A DNA stretch of 24,512 bases from Seminavis robusta. Taxonomy: Eukaryota > Bacillariophyta > Bacillariophyceae > Naviculales > Naviculaceae. The stretch is taken from positions 1 to 24,512 of the forward strand of contig CAICTM010001681.1 of assembly GCA_903772945.1 (NCBI GenBank). Direction: 5' to 3'. Position 1 is the stretch's first letter; each line of letters starts with the position of its first letter. This document shows, piece after piece, positions 1-10,730 of the stretch. Made by a program: the position numbers and the translations under genes. The notes below the pieces were generated by a model that was not told where the DNA came from, did not search any database, and was given only the letters and a program-made list of their open reading frames with translations.

Positions 1-510
1 AATGACGTTTTTTCAATGAAAAAAGAGGGGCGATGATGCAACGACAAAGGAGCTCTCGCGGCTTCGACCCTAGCATCGTTTGGAGATGATCGTCTCCTTT
101 TGCCACAAAAGAGGAACCTAACTTGATCTGAACCTCATCAGAGGACGACGGTCCCTGAATTATGAAACTTTCACTTTGCCCCATTTTTTCGACCAACACC
201 ATGACCACCATGACAAGCACTCCCTACCGTACCCTACACCCCCCAACGGTTTGTCCGTCTGCAACGAAAACTCGGCGGCAGAATCACAAATCAAGGCTTT
301 CATGAACTGTCGGTTTACCTTGACCAAGCCCAAGCAGAAGGACAGTCTGTGCGCATTTGAACATACCATCGCCATTCGTGCATCGCACGATTCGCCCTCT
401 TCGCGACCAGACGTGTCTGCCACGGGTGCTTGGACTTTTTCGAAGCCCTTACACAAACCGAGAAGCATACAAGAAGACCCTACTAGCTAGAGAAAGTTCG
501 AAAGAAAATA
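1..510. other. upstream non-coding region, no gene recognised
   Basis: This stretch precedes the RBR-like gene and should hold its promoter and 5' UTR. The open frames on both strands are about 100 codons or less, partly lack ATG starts and show no recognisable domain. No TATA box, tRNA or repeat stands out. Confidence 0.5.
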
Positions 511-1629
511 ATGCCAAGAGGATACCTAAAGAACTGCACCGGGTCCGGGAAGAAACGAGGCCGAGGCGGATCAAGCCGCCGTACCGTTGAGAGCGATCGT
601 GCAAGAGGCAGTCTGGCCCTCGCACAAAGAAAAGTTGACTTGGAAGACAACGCTTTTGTTTCGGAAGACAGCAAACGACGCTTGCAGAAAGCTCGTAGGA
701 GCCGGGGAAGAAGAGGTCAACCGATTGCTGATCCAGAGAGAAACGACATAGTTTTGTCTGGACCCGAGCAACTCCCCAGACGCACCATGCAGAAACCCAA
801 CATTCAAAAAGTTCTGCCTGGTGATGCCGGTACAACGACGACGGGTACTTGTGCCATTTGCTTGGAAGAAGACGTCGCTCTGGTTAGACTTTTTAAGAAT
901 TGCCAGCATGCCCTGGCATGTAGCGCTTGTCTTCGACAAGTCTACGTCAGGCACGCTCAAAAAGACGTCGCCCAATACCCGTTGCGGTGTTTCCATCCAT
1001 CATGCTCCAAGATCCTGCAGCAGACACAGCTTGAGCGCCTAGCGTTGGATTCCGCCGAATTGAGCAAACATTATCGCTGGACTGTCCTGGCAAAGAGTTA
1101 CCAAAATCCCCAATCCAAAGTCTTGCACTGCCCCTCCTGTGATCATCCACGTCAAACAGCCCAACAGGCGCTGCCGACACACGACCAGCTACAAACCTTT
1201 TCCTGCAGATCTTGCGGTAGCACCTTTGGGCTGCACCATTTCTTGGCGGGAAAGGAAATACGCTCACGTGTCCTCGACGCAAAGGCCACGCAAAACGAAC
1301 GATCCTTGCAAGCATACCGTAGGCGCCGAGCGATCGGATCGACCATGGACATGCAGAAATTTTTACGCCGAGCCAACGCAATGTTTTTTCGTGAAATGGC
1401 CAAGGAAAGAATCAACTCGAGTCGGGCGACAACTGTCCGCCAAACACGACGTGTTTTGGAGACCCTTCCGAGCGACGGGGTCGGCCAAAATTCTGGTTGG
1501 ACGCTATGCCCTCGATGCCGGATTGTGATCAGCAAAGGCGATGGCTGTGATCATATGAGATGCGTGTGTGGTTGGGACTTTTCGTGGAGAGAAGCTCGAG
1601 AATACTGGCGGGAAGCGCAAGGTCTCTAG
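511..1629 (+). CDS. RBR-type (RING-IBR-RING2) E3 ubiquitin ligase-like protein
   Basis: This is an uninterrupted 372-residue frame from an ATG. The first ~100 residues are basic and low in complexity. RING1 ligands are visible as C114, C117, C131, H133, C137, C140, C160 and C165. A reduced IBR-like module has C207/C210 and C232/C235. A RING2-like end has C333/C336, the GDGCDHMRC stretch with C346 at the position of the RBR catalytic cysteine, and C351/C353. In the known family, RING1 binds the E2 and the RING2 cysteine forms a thioester with ubiquitin. The protein stops soon after a WDFSWREA segment, where typical RBRs have FCW and further Cys/His ligands, so the second zinc site of RING2 looks degenerate. 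The IBR also shows only four obvious cysteines. A ubiquitin-ligase role is likely from family knowledge; the substrate is unknown. It has no neighbour with an evident related role. Confidence 0.8.
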   Translation: MPRGYLKNCTGSGKKRGRGGSSRRTVESDRARGSLALAQRKVDLEDNAFVSEDSKRRLQKARRSRGRRGQPIADPERNDIVLSGPEQLPRRTMQKPNIQKVLPGDAGTTTTGTCAICLEEDVALVRLFKNCQHALACSACLRQVYVRHAQKDVAQYPLRCFHPSCSKILQQTQLERLALDSAELSKHYRWTVLAKSYQNPQSKVLHCPSCDHPRQTAQQALPTHDQLQTFSCRSCGSTFGLHHFLAGKEIRSRVLDAKATQNERSLQAYRRRRAIGSTMDMQKFLRRANAMFFREMAKERINSSRATTVRQTRRVLETLPSDGVGQNSGWTLCPRCRIVISKGDGCDHMRCVCGWDFSWREAREYWREAQGL

Positions 1630-3008
1630 CTAGCTGAAAGCCATGTCCTAATCCCAACCACAATAACCAACACAGAACCTTCGTATACGTAACGTCTAGG
1701 GCCAGTCACGACTAGTAGCCAGCCATGGCAGCCGGAATACAGTGCTACCGCATCTACCGGTACCAGTTCCATACCTAGAGTAGTACCTACCGGTAGCTAG
1801 CTAGCTAGCTAGCAAGCCAGCTGAAAAGCCTCAAACATACTGGACCGGAAACATTCTTCAAGTGATACCAGTCTCCCTCATGCAAAGCCAAACTAGCTGG
1901 CTTCGTGTGTTTACCCATCTTTACTGGCCAAAACAACGAGAACCCGGAAGGTTCTCTTTTTCTTTCATTTGATCGGCTTTTCCTTGTGGCCTTATTACAG
2001 CAGGAATTACAGTGTTTCTGGGTAATGGTATGGTTTGAAGGTCTTTCATTATCATGCATGCATAGGCTGAGACTCGAACGATACTGTACCTCAATGTTCG
2101 AACCTCAAACTGCATCCAGCTAGCCACGAGAGCTTCTACGAGCGGGCTAACAGGAGACAGAAAATCCATCCAAACTGACGAGATCCATGCAACCTGAGGG
2201 GTGATTTCTTTCTGAATCTGTGGATGAGAGCCTTGAATGAATTTCAACTTCCTGTATCGAGTTGCGGGTTGGTGGCTTTTGGGATACCCACGCAATCTCA
2301 TTGCCCTTACCTGATGGTTGAGTATGCCATAGTGCCTGAGCATGATATGCTAAGGGATGTGTAAATAATCAAGCACAACCAAGAAAGGTCAAATAGACTA
2401 GTCTATGTTGCTGTGAGAATCTGATGAAGAGGAATATTACAGTATCTAGCTGGCTGGTGGCAGTCGGCCGCTAGGCTGGTCTTGGAGCATTCTTCAAGAG
2501 TGCAATTTCACGTAATTTTCCGGGACCCAATATAGCCTTCAGATCTGAACCGGTAGAAGAAGGCTATGGGTGAAAAGTGTCATCTCTATGTCTAACAAGA
2601 CGAGCTTTGCTCGCTTGTACTGTACTCTCGTTCTCTGCGTCATCAATTTAGCAAAGGTAAACAAGCGAAAGGAAAGAGAAGAGGAGAGCGACCATGATGG
2701 GGAATGATGGCATCAGTTGCGTGGTTTTACGTACTAGCTAGCTAGTAGTCAGAAACATCTGCATCTGCATCTTGCCTGCTTGCTTTCGCGAAGTTCCGGC
2801 TAGAGAAGGCTTCTAGTAGTAGTAGTATAGCTGACTTGTTCGCATCACTCGGCCGCAGCAGCAACAGCAATCACAACGACTACATTCCTTCTTAGCGCTC
2901 AACAACAGTAAACAATCTAAGTCTAAGAGAGATACCCTCCATTGTCTTATCTCTAGAGCTAGGCTAGAAAGTACAGTATTGACTCCACTCCAACCATCAC
3001 TCCAAAGA
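1630..3008. other. long intergenic region with CTAG and ACCGGT palindromes
   Basis: This 1.4-kb region lies between the RBR-like gene and the HSF-like gene. No frame has a credible start and domain. It holds a 20-bp pure TAGC palindrome (1794-1813), nearby ACCGGTA palindromes around 1750-1800, and a 14-bp ACTAGCTAGCTAGT palindrome at 2733-2746. The downstream part should contain the promoter of the HSF-like gene. Confidence 0.5.
1794..1813. repeat. (TAGC)5 palindromic tetranucleotide repeat
   Basis: Five perfect TAGC units form a self-complementary 20-bp tract. Shorter versions recur in most intergenic gaps of the window, at about 2733, 5905, 13087, 17958, 21392 and 21720. Confidence 0.9.
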
Positions 3009-5259
3009 ATGAAACGGCTACTGAAGATCAAAGAATTCTTTCACCTGAAAAGGCGAGCTTTGACAGAGAAACAAAGCAGTGATCGACCTGGTAAGTGGGC
3101 TGCGGAGGCTTGCTGCCACGGTACTAGCTAGATAGCTACCGTAGCTGACTATTGGCTTGGTTGATGCTTGGTTATCGTCGCTCACATTGTGGCTTCCCTA
3201 TGTTCTGAATTTGTTTCGAATTCTATAGCAAAGCGTCCCCGCAAAACATCAACGAAAGATGATGACGACGACTCCTCGACTACGAGCGCCGCAAGGAGTT
3301 CTTCCTACGATACCTTTCTCAAGCTCTTTGAGAACGAAGTTGGCAAGGATATCGTGTGGTGGCTTCCAGGCCGTCTAGGGGAAGCGTTCGCCATGAATCA
3401 GGAACGCTTTGAGAAAGAGCTCCTGAAGGAACACTTTGATGGGTATACCCTCACTGGGTTTCTAGACAACTTCAAGAGATGGTACGTGCTGCCGCCATGC
3501 ATCCTCATGTACTAGACTGATTCTTCTATCGAAAGGATGGACTGACACTTGCTTATTGTTGTTGCGCCCTTATCTATTTGTTACCTAAAGGGGATTCGCA
3601 CCAATGAATATCCCATCTTTGTCGGGTCGGGTTTTGACCTTTGAACGGGGATCTCCAGCAGGTACGTTCGGAGCAAGACACCAACCAGAAGGCAGTAATA
3701 GCAGAGACACGGGTAGCTCAGGGCGCCCGCTGCTGGTCTATGGTCAAAGCGCGCTCCCGCAATTGGTCTATGGGAATCTTGCCTCCGTGTTACCCTTGCA
3801 AAACCAGGGAGCCACACCGAATCTGATGGCTCCTCTGACTCTTGGCGGAGTGGCTGTGACAGCCAACTCGGAAGCATTAGCGGCACAGCTGAGCTCACTG
3901 CAAGCGCAGCAACAGCAATTGCAGCAGATTGGGTACGTATCCCAGCAAGAGATCTCCCAGACCTACTTTGCCCTTCTTTGGCAGGAATTGCAGCGCCAGC
4001 TGTCAGTGCTCTTCCTTATGCAATCCCAATCTGCGGATCCCCAACAGCCTGCGGCCCGGTCAGAGATTGCCGAAGTGGCATCGCTGTTGCATCAGCATCA
4101 AATTCAGCAACAAATGGCCGCGGCGCAGTTCTACCAAGCAGCTCTGGCCGAACCCAACCGAATATCGGCATCCACCGACCCGGAAACGATCGTTCGTGAA
4201 CTCAACGAACTTCGGCAACAGCAGTTGTCAAATCTGACCTATCAAATTGTCGCCCTCGTGGCCGCCAGTTTGGAGCATCAGAATGAGAATCCTCCGCAGC
4301 AAGCGAGGGATTCGTCCTCCGTCTTTCACAAGATACTGGTCAAGTATCTATTGGCGCTCGTTCTTTTGCAACTGCAGCAACAACAGCAGAACTTGGAGTT
4401 CTTGCGACAAGAGAAAACCAATGTTCTGGCAATGATTCGGTCTTTGCGTGGAACTGCTGCTGGGGCGTCCGGTACCGGTGGTGTCACTTCCGCAATTGGG
4501 GCATCTGGTAGCACGGCCGCAGCTGGCAGCTCTAGTGCTTCTCTAGAAGCTACTGCTACTGCAGTACTAACCGGTGCCTCTGGTGTCACTCCTGCTAATG
4601 GCGCATCTGGTTCGAGCGCAGCAGGTGCTAGCACTGGTACTTCCACCACTGCAGCCACAGGAGCAGGTGCTGCGCCGACTGCACAATCTGGTAGCAGCAG
4701 CAGTTCATTGCTCGATGCACTCCGAAGCGGCTCAGTCGGTGCCAATGAAATGGCCTTATTGGCTGCCGCCACCGGTACCAATGGACTCACTCCCGCCACT
4801 GTTGCGAGCGTTCAGGCATCTCTCAGAGGCATGATCGCTTCAACAAGTCAGATGGAACCACCAAGGGCGGCGGCGGGTGCTCCAAATGCCCAGCAAGATT
4901 CCTCGACAATTCACAACGGAGCTCAAGGAGCTTCTACTGCATCACCAAGCAGTAACCGTAGTGTGCAAGAACCTATCACTTCTGAGCAAATGCCACACAT
5001 GCTCGCGGAAGCAGCAATGCTGAGCCTTTCTCGGGCACATCAGCTTTTGGCCGAAGCTGCCTTGCTCATTCCGTTCACCATCCCGCAAAATCAGCAGCAG
5101 CAACAACAGTCAGGCACTTTCTTGCCAAATCAAAACAATATACCTGCTGCCAATATGCCCCCTGCTGCTGCGGGTGCGGGTCCACAAGAAAATCCTTTCT
5201 CAGGGGTAGGGCCGTCGACGTCGGGCGCAGCTTCCACAAGAACCACAGCTGCTCGATAA
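3009..5259 (+). CDS. HSF-type DNA-binding protein with Gln/Ala/Ser-rich tail (3 exons)
   Basis: I propose exons 3009-3090, 3229-3481 and 3591-5259, giving 667 residues. Introns 3091-3228 (GTAAGT...TATAG) and 3482-3590 (GTACGT...AAAG) both restore the frame exactly; the second joins TG to G, making the Trp of a KRWGF stretch. Residues ~57-136 follow the heat-shock-factor DNA-binding fold: TFLKLF, then DIVWWLPG, then FEKELLKEHF, then a recognition-helix region GFLDNFKRWGF in place of the usual SFVRQLNLYGF. A basic KRPRK at 29-33 could be a nuclear signal. The rest is low complexity: Gln runs near 218-224, ~370-380 and close to the C-terminus, and an Ala/Gly/Ser/Thr tract at ~396-485. Such tails often act in activation. 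Diatoms are known to have many divergent HSFs. The ATG at 3009 is the first in frame upstream; an earlier exon cannot be excluded. The divergent helix leaves DNA specificity open. Confidence 0.75.
4456..4650 (+). repeat. imperfect internal repeat in the HSF-like tail
   Basis: Two related segments about 120 nt apart encode GGVTSAIGASGSTAAAGSS and SGVTPANGASGSSAAGAS. The similarity extends to the DNA (GGTGTCACT...GGGGCATCTGGT against GGTGTCACT...GGCGCATCTGGT), so the tract seems to have grown by in-frame duplication. Confidence 0.7.
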
Positions 5260-6288
5260 GAGTTCTGCATCGAGTATCATCTCTTGATACGTTTGATTCA
5301 TTTTCTGGTCGATAATTTGCATTTTGCATGACTTTCTGCATTGATGGTTACATGATAGATCATTCCTGTTCACTTTCTGCATTACATTACAATACAACAC
5401 TCCACTTTCAATATTAGACGGTTCAGTCCGTCTGTTTTTCATCTTTGCATAATGGTAACCTGAATCATGCATTTTTTACGAAGGTACGGATGCTGTTGCG
5501 GTAGGCATTGCACCTGTTGATTGTCGGTAAACGGAGTTTGGTTGCCCATCAAAGCATGGTTTTCGCTTGAAATGATCATTTTCCATTGGCATTTGAAGCC
5601 TGCAACATAGCTACTGTCGAAGATTCAAAACTCGTCATCCAATTCACAAGACAGCGCAACCTGACAGTACGTGTTAGCTACGTGTTGGAAGATTCTCCCT
5701 CTACAACCCCCGATTTTGTGGAGGAGATTTATCAAATTTTTCAAGCGGCGCTCCGAGCGTGACCTCCACCCGTCATCACGAAACGAGAGTTTTGGCAATT
5801 CGAGGTGGTCCATACTCACAGGCATGTTCTAACATAGCTAGTTACAGGCATGTTCTGACATAGTTAGCTCCTACTGGCAAGCTGCAGCAGACTCCGAGGT
5901 AGATCTAGCTAGCTAGCACCCGTTACAGTACTAACAAAGTTTGAAAGCCGCTGTACTATTCCTACAGTATAGAATTATCATCATACTGGAGAGCACACCT
6001 CCTCGAACCAGAAACCTAAGGGTTTGCTTGGTTAGGTAGATACCCGCTGAGTTCCGTCAACATGCAAGTGCGGGTGTGGGGTTTCGGTTTGTTGGGCAGG
6101 ACCTAGGTCTAGCTAGGTGTTGGTCATGCCATTGGGCCAGGGGTTGGTCGTTGAGAACGGCCAGGTGTACCCGTTTTGGAGTTGGGCTGTTCGTCCATAC
6201 ATCAGCTGGGCTGTTCGTCGAAGCATCGGCTCCGCCGTTGGCCGTGAATAGGGATACGTGAAGGTGTCTACGATGTATCGCATTATGC
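5260..6288. other. convergent intergenic region between HSF-like and methyltransferase genes
   Basis: The two flanking genes converge here, so the region should hold both 3' UTRs. I see no credible gene. It holds a 26-bp tandem duplication (5818-5869) and a CTAGCTAGCTAG tract (5905-5916). Confidence 0.5.
5818..5869. repeat. 26-bp tandem duplication
   Basis: The unit starting ACAGGCATGTTCTAACATAG at 5818 is repeated directly from 5844 with only a few mismatches (for example TCTAAC against TCTGAC). Each copy ends in a TAGCTAG-like or TAGTTAG sequence. Confidence 0.85.
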
Positions 6289-7371
6289 TCATCCTTTGCA
6301 GTGCCGCGTGTGCCCGCGAAAGATCCGTGTCCAGAATTTGCCGCCTCTCCCGTTGATATCTTCTCCCTTGCGAAACTCATGAAACTTGACCCCACACACA
6401 GGACAAGCCTCACTATCTTCTGGCACCATGGCTAGCTGGTTTCGTTGATGCCCTTGCTGAGGATGAAAATTCGGCTGTTTGGTGCAGACATACATGTAGA
6501 GCGTCTCTCGCTCCTTCTTACTGTCGTCAGGAGAATCTTGGCCATGACTATTATTGGAATGAGCGTTGGATTCCATCAGTTCTGCCTTGACTTTTCCCAC
6601 CCCCAGAGGTATTCTCTGAACCTTGGAAAATCCAGGATACTTTTGCAGGGCGCGAAACTTGGCGCGTGGACTGATACTCACGTAGACTCCTGGCTCTGTA
6701 TTGTTGTCGTTGTCGCCATCCTTGAGCAAGTCGAATACATTGTCCAAAACCGATTGCACCAAGACGTTTTTTTGGTCACCCCGTTGTCGCGTGCGAAAGG
6801 CGAATGTATCCAAGCAACCCTTGTCAATAATCATGTCAAATGATTTTGGTTGAACAGTACTTTTGCTGTTGTCAGGGCCGTTTGGGTGATTGTCGTCGTC
6901 GCCATTGTTCTTATGAGGAAAGAGTGGCTCAGCAATGTTGAGAACACGATATTCCAATATCGAGGCGTCCAAATAGTCCATCATTGGTTGTTGCTCCCGT
7001 TGAATATCCTCTTGATCTCTTTGTTGATTTTGTTCAATACAAACGGAACTGACATCCGTGGCACAGACGGATACGGATGATAAGTCTCTTTTGGTGGACT
7101 CTTGGCGGCAAACACGCCAGAAATCACGGGACAATGTGGACGTCCCACAACCAATTTCCAAAACATGATATCCTTCTCCATTGTTATTGTGCCGTGGCAA
7201 AGCTTCCATTAACCTCTGCAAAATGTCATTGGAGGGATGCAAAATCCATTCCTTGTGATGGGTAGCATCCTTTTGGTACAGGTCATTCCAAAAGTCAATT
7301 GTCTTTTTGTTTTGCGCTTGAACGACTGATAAGGATGATGAGGGTGCTCCTTCTGACGGAAGTTCAGCCAT
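6289..7371 (-). CDS. class I SAM-dependent methyltransferase with C-terminal C2HC zinc-finger-like motif
   Basis: This is a single-exon, 360-residue protein from an ATG. An N-terminal segment (FWNDLYQKD...EWIL, ~27-44) precedes SAM motif I, LEIGCGTS (71-78), then ATDVSSVCI (104-112) at the end of strand 2 and DMIIDKGCLDT (179-189). The DKGxLD stretch resembles METTL12/METTL13-type protein lysine methyltransferases, so a protein substrate is plausible but inferred. Acidic, Asn-rich inserts lie at ~155-175 and ~217-227. The last ~40 residues form C323-x2-C326 and H354-x3-C358, a C2HC arrangement like UBZ4/Rad18-type ubiquitin-binding fingers but with a long spacer; the protein stops two residues later. 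It is divergent from the carnitine acyltransferase gene across about 840 bp. Confidence 0.8.
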   Translation of the reverse strand: MAELPSEGAPSSSLSVVQAQNKKTIDFWNDLYQKDATHHKEWILHPSNDILQRLMEALPRHNNNGEGYHVLEIGCGTSTLSRDFWRVCRQESTKRDLSSVSVCATDVSSVCIEQNQQRDQEDIQREQQPMMDYLDASILEYRVLNIAEPLFPHKNNGDDDNHPNGPDNSKSTVQPKSFDMIIDKGCLDTFAFRTRQRGDQKNVLVQSVLDNVFDLLKDGDNDNNTEPGVYVSISPRAKFRALQKYPGFSKVQRIPLGVGKVKAELMESNAHSNNSHGQDSPDDSKKERETLYMYVCTKQPNFHPQQGHQRNQLAMVPEDSEACPVCGVKFHEFRKGEDINGRGGKFWTRIFRGHTRHCKG

Positions 7372-8213
7372 GGCAGCTCAATGTACGGTCAAAGCTGATA
7401 TTCCTTCTGGCCAGTAGAACTCCAATGTTTACGTTAGCAGTTAGCTAGGGGATACCCGTTTTCCCCACCCCAGAATCTTGCAAACCCTCCCTCTCTGCCC
7501 AACTTATTTTTTTAAACTGCTTGCAATCAGACAGCTTTGGGAGATGGATCATTCATTCGATTCTTGGTGCTTAAAAAACGAGACTTGAATATTTTCCTTT
7601 GGATACCCCCGGGACGCTTCGGCTACGGTACCGTACCACCTGCTGGCTCCTTGGCTGCACGAGAAGGAAAAAAGACAGCCAGTACCGCAAAAGGTAGTTA
7701 CTGGGAACTCTTTCAACCTTGACAGCAGGCAATTGGTTATCTCTTGGTCGTCATCAACACTTTGACGGCAACAGAGATGATGATGGATGATGAAAGGCAG
7801 TGGGAAACTTGGTGTCAGTGACAGAATCAAAACGAAGCCAGCGTGAGCTGTTTAAAGTGAATTAGAAAATGCACCCCAGCAGCCTTCATTCCTTCATGAG
7901 TTGAGAATCCATAACAAGGTTTGCAATGGAAAGCTAGAGGTATACTAGCCTTAGCGCTAACGCAGGAGAGGTGTCAGCGAGGCGAAGCCGAAAAGGCAAA
8001 AGATCTGTGCAGATGACCTCATTTGGGCTTCGGCTCCTTCCATCATTTATTTATTTTTCTTTGGTTGGGAACGCAAACAATCATTCACAATTACAAGAAG
8101 CTTCATCGGGATATCCATTACTGCAAGTCTATCTTATATTGGCAGCTCTATCTATCTAGCTAGCAAGCTATCCAAGCTAGCCAGCTATCCAAGCACACAC
8201 CACTAAATTGATT
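7372..8213. promoter_or_regulatory. divergent promoter region
   Basis: This 842-bp gap lies between the starts of the methyltransferase (-) and the acyltransferase (+), so both promoters must lie here. I recognise no core promoter element. The last 60 bp carry TAGCTAGC and a repeated AGCTATCCAAGC. Open frames inside it are short and lack domains. Confidence 0.45.
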
Positions 8214-10528
8214 ATGCAACGATTGGTATCTGCTGTTTCTCAAAAGATGACACCACGCCTTGCATCTCCCACAACATCCACTAATTTTCGAGCCGTGGGA
8301 ATTCGGAACAAAGTATTTTCCAACAACCGTCGCGTCTTGTCGTCGTCTCTTGGAGACCGAACTCTAACACCATGGGATGTGGCTAAATGGGATTGCCATG
8401 GTGATTATCGCCAGGAAGCCTCGTGGGAAGACCCTTCCAAACCACTCTACCAGCATCAAAACAGTTTGCCTCGTCTTCCCATTCCCAAGGTAGAAGAAAC
8501 ATTGGAACGATTCTTGCCCACGGCCTTGCCATTGGCGGAAACTCCCCAAGAAGCCGAATCGCTTCAGAAATGCGTCCAAAATTTTGCCCAGGAATCCACT
8601 CATCTTCAAGAACGATTGCTCCAGCACAATCAAGAATATTCGCCCAATTCATCCTGGCTGCAGCATTGGTGGAATACCTTGGGATACTTGCAAGTTCGCG
8701 ACCGATCGCCTATTAATGTCTCGTACTTTTTTCAACTCAAGGATGATCCTACTTGTTTTGTGGGCGATTCGGATGTCCAGATTAAACGCGGTGCCGCACT
8801 CTTGTGGCACACGGCCGAATACCGCTACAAAGTGTGCAGTGGAACCATGCCAGCCGAAACTGTGGGCAAGAAAAAAATTCCCCTCTGCAGCACGGCATTC
8901 AAGTACATGTTCCATGCCTGTCGTATCCCACAAAAGGATCAAGATGCCTACAGGATCTACGATCCCAGTCGTCATACTCATGCCATTGTGGCCTGCAAGG
9001 GACACTTTTTTGCCGTGGATTTCTTGGACCAACAGGGAAACGTCATTCCCGTGTCGGTCTTGGAACAACGTTTGCAGCAATGCGTCGACATGGCTCATGC
9101 TCAGGTTCCACTGCTTGAGTTGGGATGGATGACGGCCGCCAATCGTGATGAATGGGCACAAGGTCGCAAGGCATTGTTGGATGCCGGTGGTGTCGCCATG
9201 GAAACCGCTCTGGAAAAACTAGAGTCGGGTGCCATGGTCTTGAATTTGGATGTGGACGAGGCTCCAGTCTCGCGCGATGAAGGTGCCTACCTGTGGTTGC
9301 ATGGAATGAATCCCTTGGATGGTGACACCAAGCCCTGTAACCGTTGGTTTGACAAATCCATCCAACTCATCGTCGCCAAGAATGGAAAAACGGGATTCTT
9401 GGGAGAGCACACCATGATGGACGGTATGCCATTGGTCGGATTTGCCGAGCATGTCGCCAAGCATTCTCATCAAGAAGCTGTTGAGGGATCTGCCATCTAC
9501 AATGGAAACGTCAGTAATGGAGGAGTTGAAAATATTTTCCAGGCTGCCCTCCCTGAGGTGGCGGCATCTCCTGCTGTCCAAAAGGCATTTCAAGAAGGTA
9601 AGAAACGAGTTTTCTGGCTACAGAGTGCCGAGTTTGTGTGCTTGATGAACCACTTTGTGACTAAATAATCATGTGCTCCGTCGCTGCTCCCTTGAAACCG
9701 CTGTAGCCAAGGAAGAATATACCAAGTTTGTTCAGGCTCACACAATCGAGGTGCAGAGTTTCCAGGCGTATGGATCGGATTTCATCAAGAAGGCTGGATT
9801 CTCGCCGGATGCCTACGTTCAGGTAAGTGGCTGTGGCTGTGGAGCATTCCGACTGCAATGTGAATAATACCGGCCGTATGTGTTGTGCCGACCCAACCTC
9901 ACTCTGTTCTGTTTGACAGATAGCCATGCAGCTTGCCACTTACCGTTTGTGGGGAAAACAGGCCGGAACCTACGAAGCCACCCAGACTCGTACGTTTTTG
10001 CACGGTCGTACCGAAACGACACGTACCGTATCGACAGAGTCGGCTGCCTTTTGTGGACTGATGGGACCTGCCCCTCAATATGATGAACATGTGGAGAGCA
10101 TTCGCAAGAAGAAACTGGAAACACTGCACGCTGCCGTCACGGCTCATGTCAAGTACATGGGCAAGGCCGCTTCTGGCCAGGGTGTGGATCGTCATTTCTT
10201 GGGACTTTCCATGTGCGCCAAGGAGGGAGAATCGATTCCGGCGCTTTATTCCGATCCCGTGTTTGCTAGGAGCAAGCGGTGGCGTGTCAGCACCAGCAAC
10301 TTGACGCATCCCCTGTTCGAGAACTGGGGTTACGGAGAAGTCGTCCCCGATGGATTGGGCCTCAGCTACTCAGTGCATCCCAGGTTCTGCATGTTCAATG
10401 TTACGTCTCTGAAGGAGCACGAATGGAGCACCAAGGCTTGCCAGTTGCTCGAAGAAGCCTTGCTGGAAATGAGGGCATTGGTTGAGATGGACCAACAGAT
10501 GAGCAATCCCCCCAAGAGCAAGTTGTAG
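8214..10528 (+). CDS. carnitine O-acyltransferase (acetyltransferase-like), 3 exons
   Basis: Exons 8214-9597, 9707-9822 and 9920-10528 give 702 residues. Introns 9598-9706 (GTAAGA...GTAG) and 9823-9919 (GTAAGT...ACAG) restore the frame, phases 1 and 0. The enzyme moves acyl groups between CoA and carnitine. GEHTMMDGMP carries the catalytic histidine (H399). YGSDFIKKAGFSPDAYVQIAMQ and TYEATQTRTFLHGRTETTRT match the conserved C-terminal half, including the carnitine-binding region. The N-terminus (MQRLVSAVSQKMTPRLAS..., rich in Arg/Ser and without acidic residues for ~45 residues) looks like a mitochondrial presequence. The C-terminus is SKL, a canonical peroxisomal PTS1. Met12 could serve as a second start giving a shorter product. 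I reject the in-frame TTG at 8208 and use the ATG. Acetyl preference over longer acyl chains is inferred. Confidence 0.9.
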
Positions 10529-10586
10529 GCAGGGCTCCGCGCAATGCGCTCTTCGATGTTTGCGTCTTTATAAAAATGATAACTAA

Positions 10587-10592
10587 AATAAA
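10587..10592 (+). promoter_or_regulatory. possible polyadenylation signal AATAAA
   Basis: A canonical AATAAA lies about 60 bp after the acyltransferase stop, in AT-rich sequence. Position is the only support, and use of this hexamer in the organism is not established here. Confidence 0.35.
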
Positions 10593-10730
10593 CAGGCAGA
10601 GATTATTTACAAACCTGAAGCTCGGAACAAGGTTGGAAAAGATGGAGCTTTCTGCTAAAATCGTATGAGTTTGATTTGCCGTGCTTTTTTTTGCATCTCT
10701 GGCGTTGCTTTGCTTGACTGTCACTCGATC

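Noticed and set aside
176..490. 104-codon frame upstream of the RBR-like gene
   Set aside because: It begins with TTG, has no domain and simple composition; it overlaps the likely 5' region of the next gene.
2060..2095. TTCGAGTC on the minus strand, resembling a tRNA T-loop
   Set aside because: No T-stem, acceptor stem or anticodon arm pairs around it.
8208..8213. Start of the acyltransferase at the in-frame TTG
   Set aside because: A normal ATG lies two codons downstream; nuclear genes very rarely start at TTG.
9598..9668. Acyltransferase ending at the TAA at 9668 as a complete protein
   Set aside because: Conserved family sequence resumes at 9707 and continues to SKL; GT-AG sites restore the frame, so this is intron sequence.
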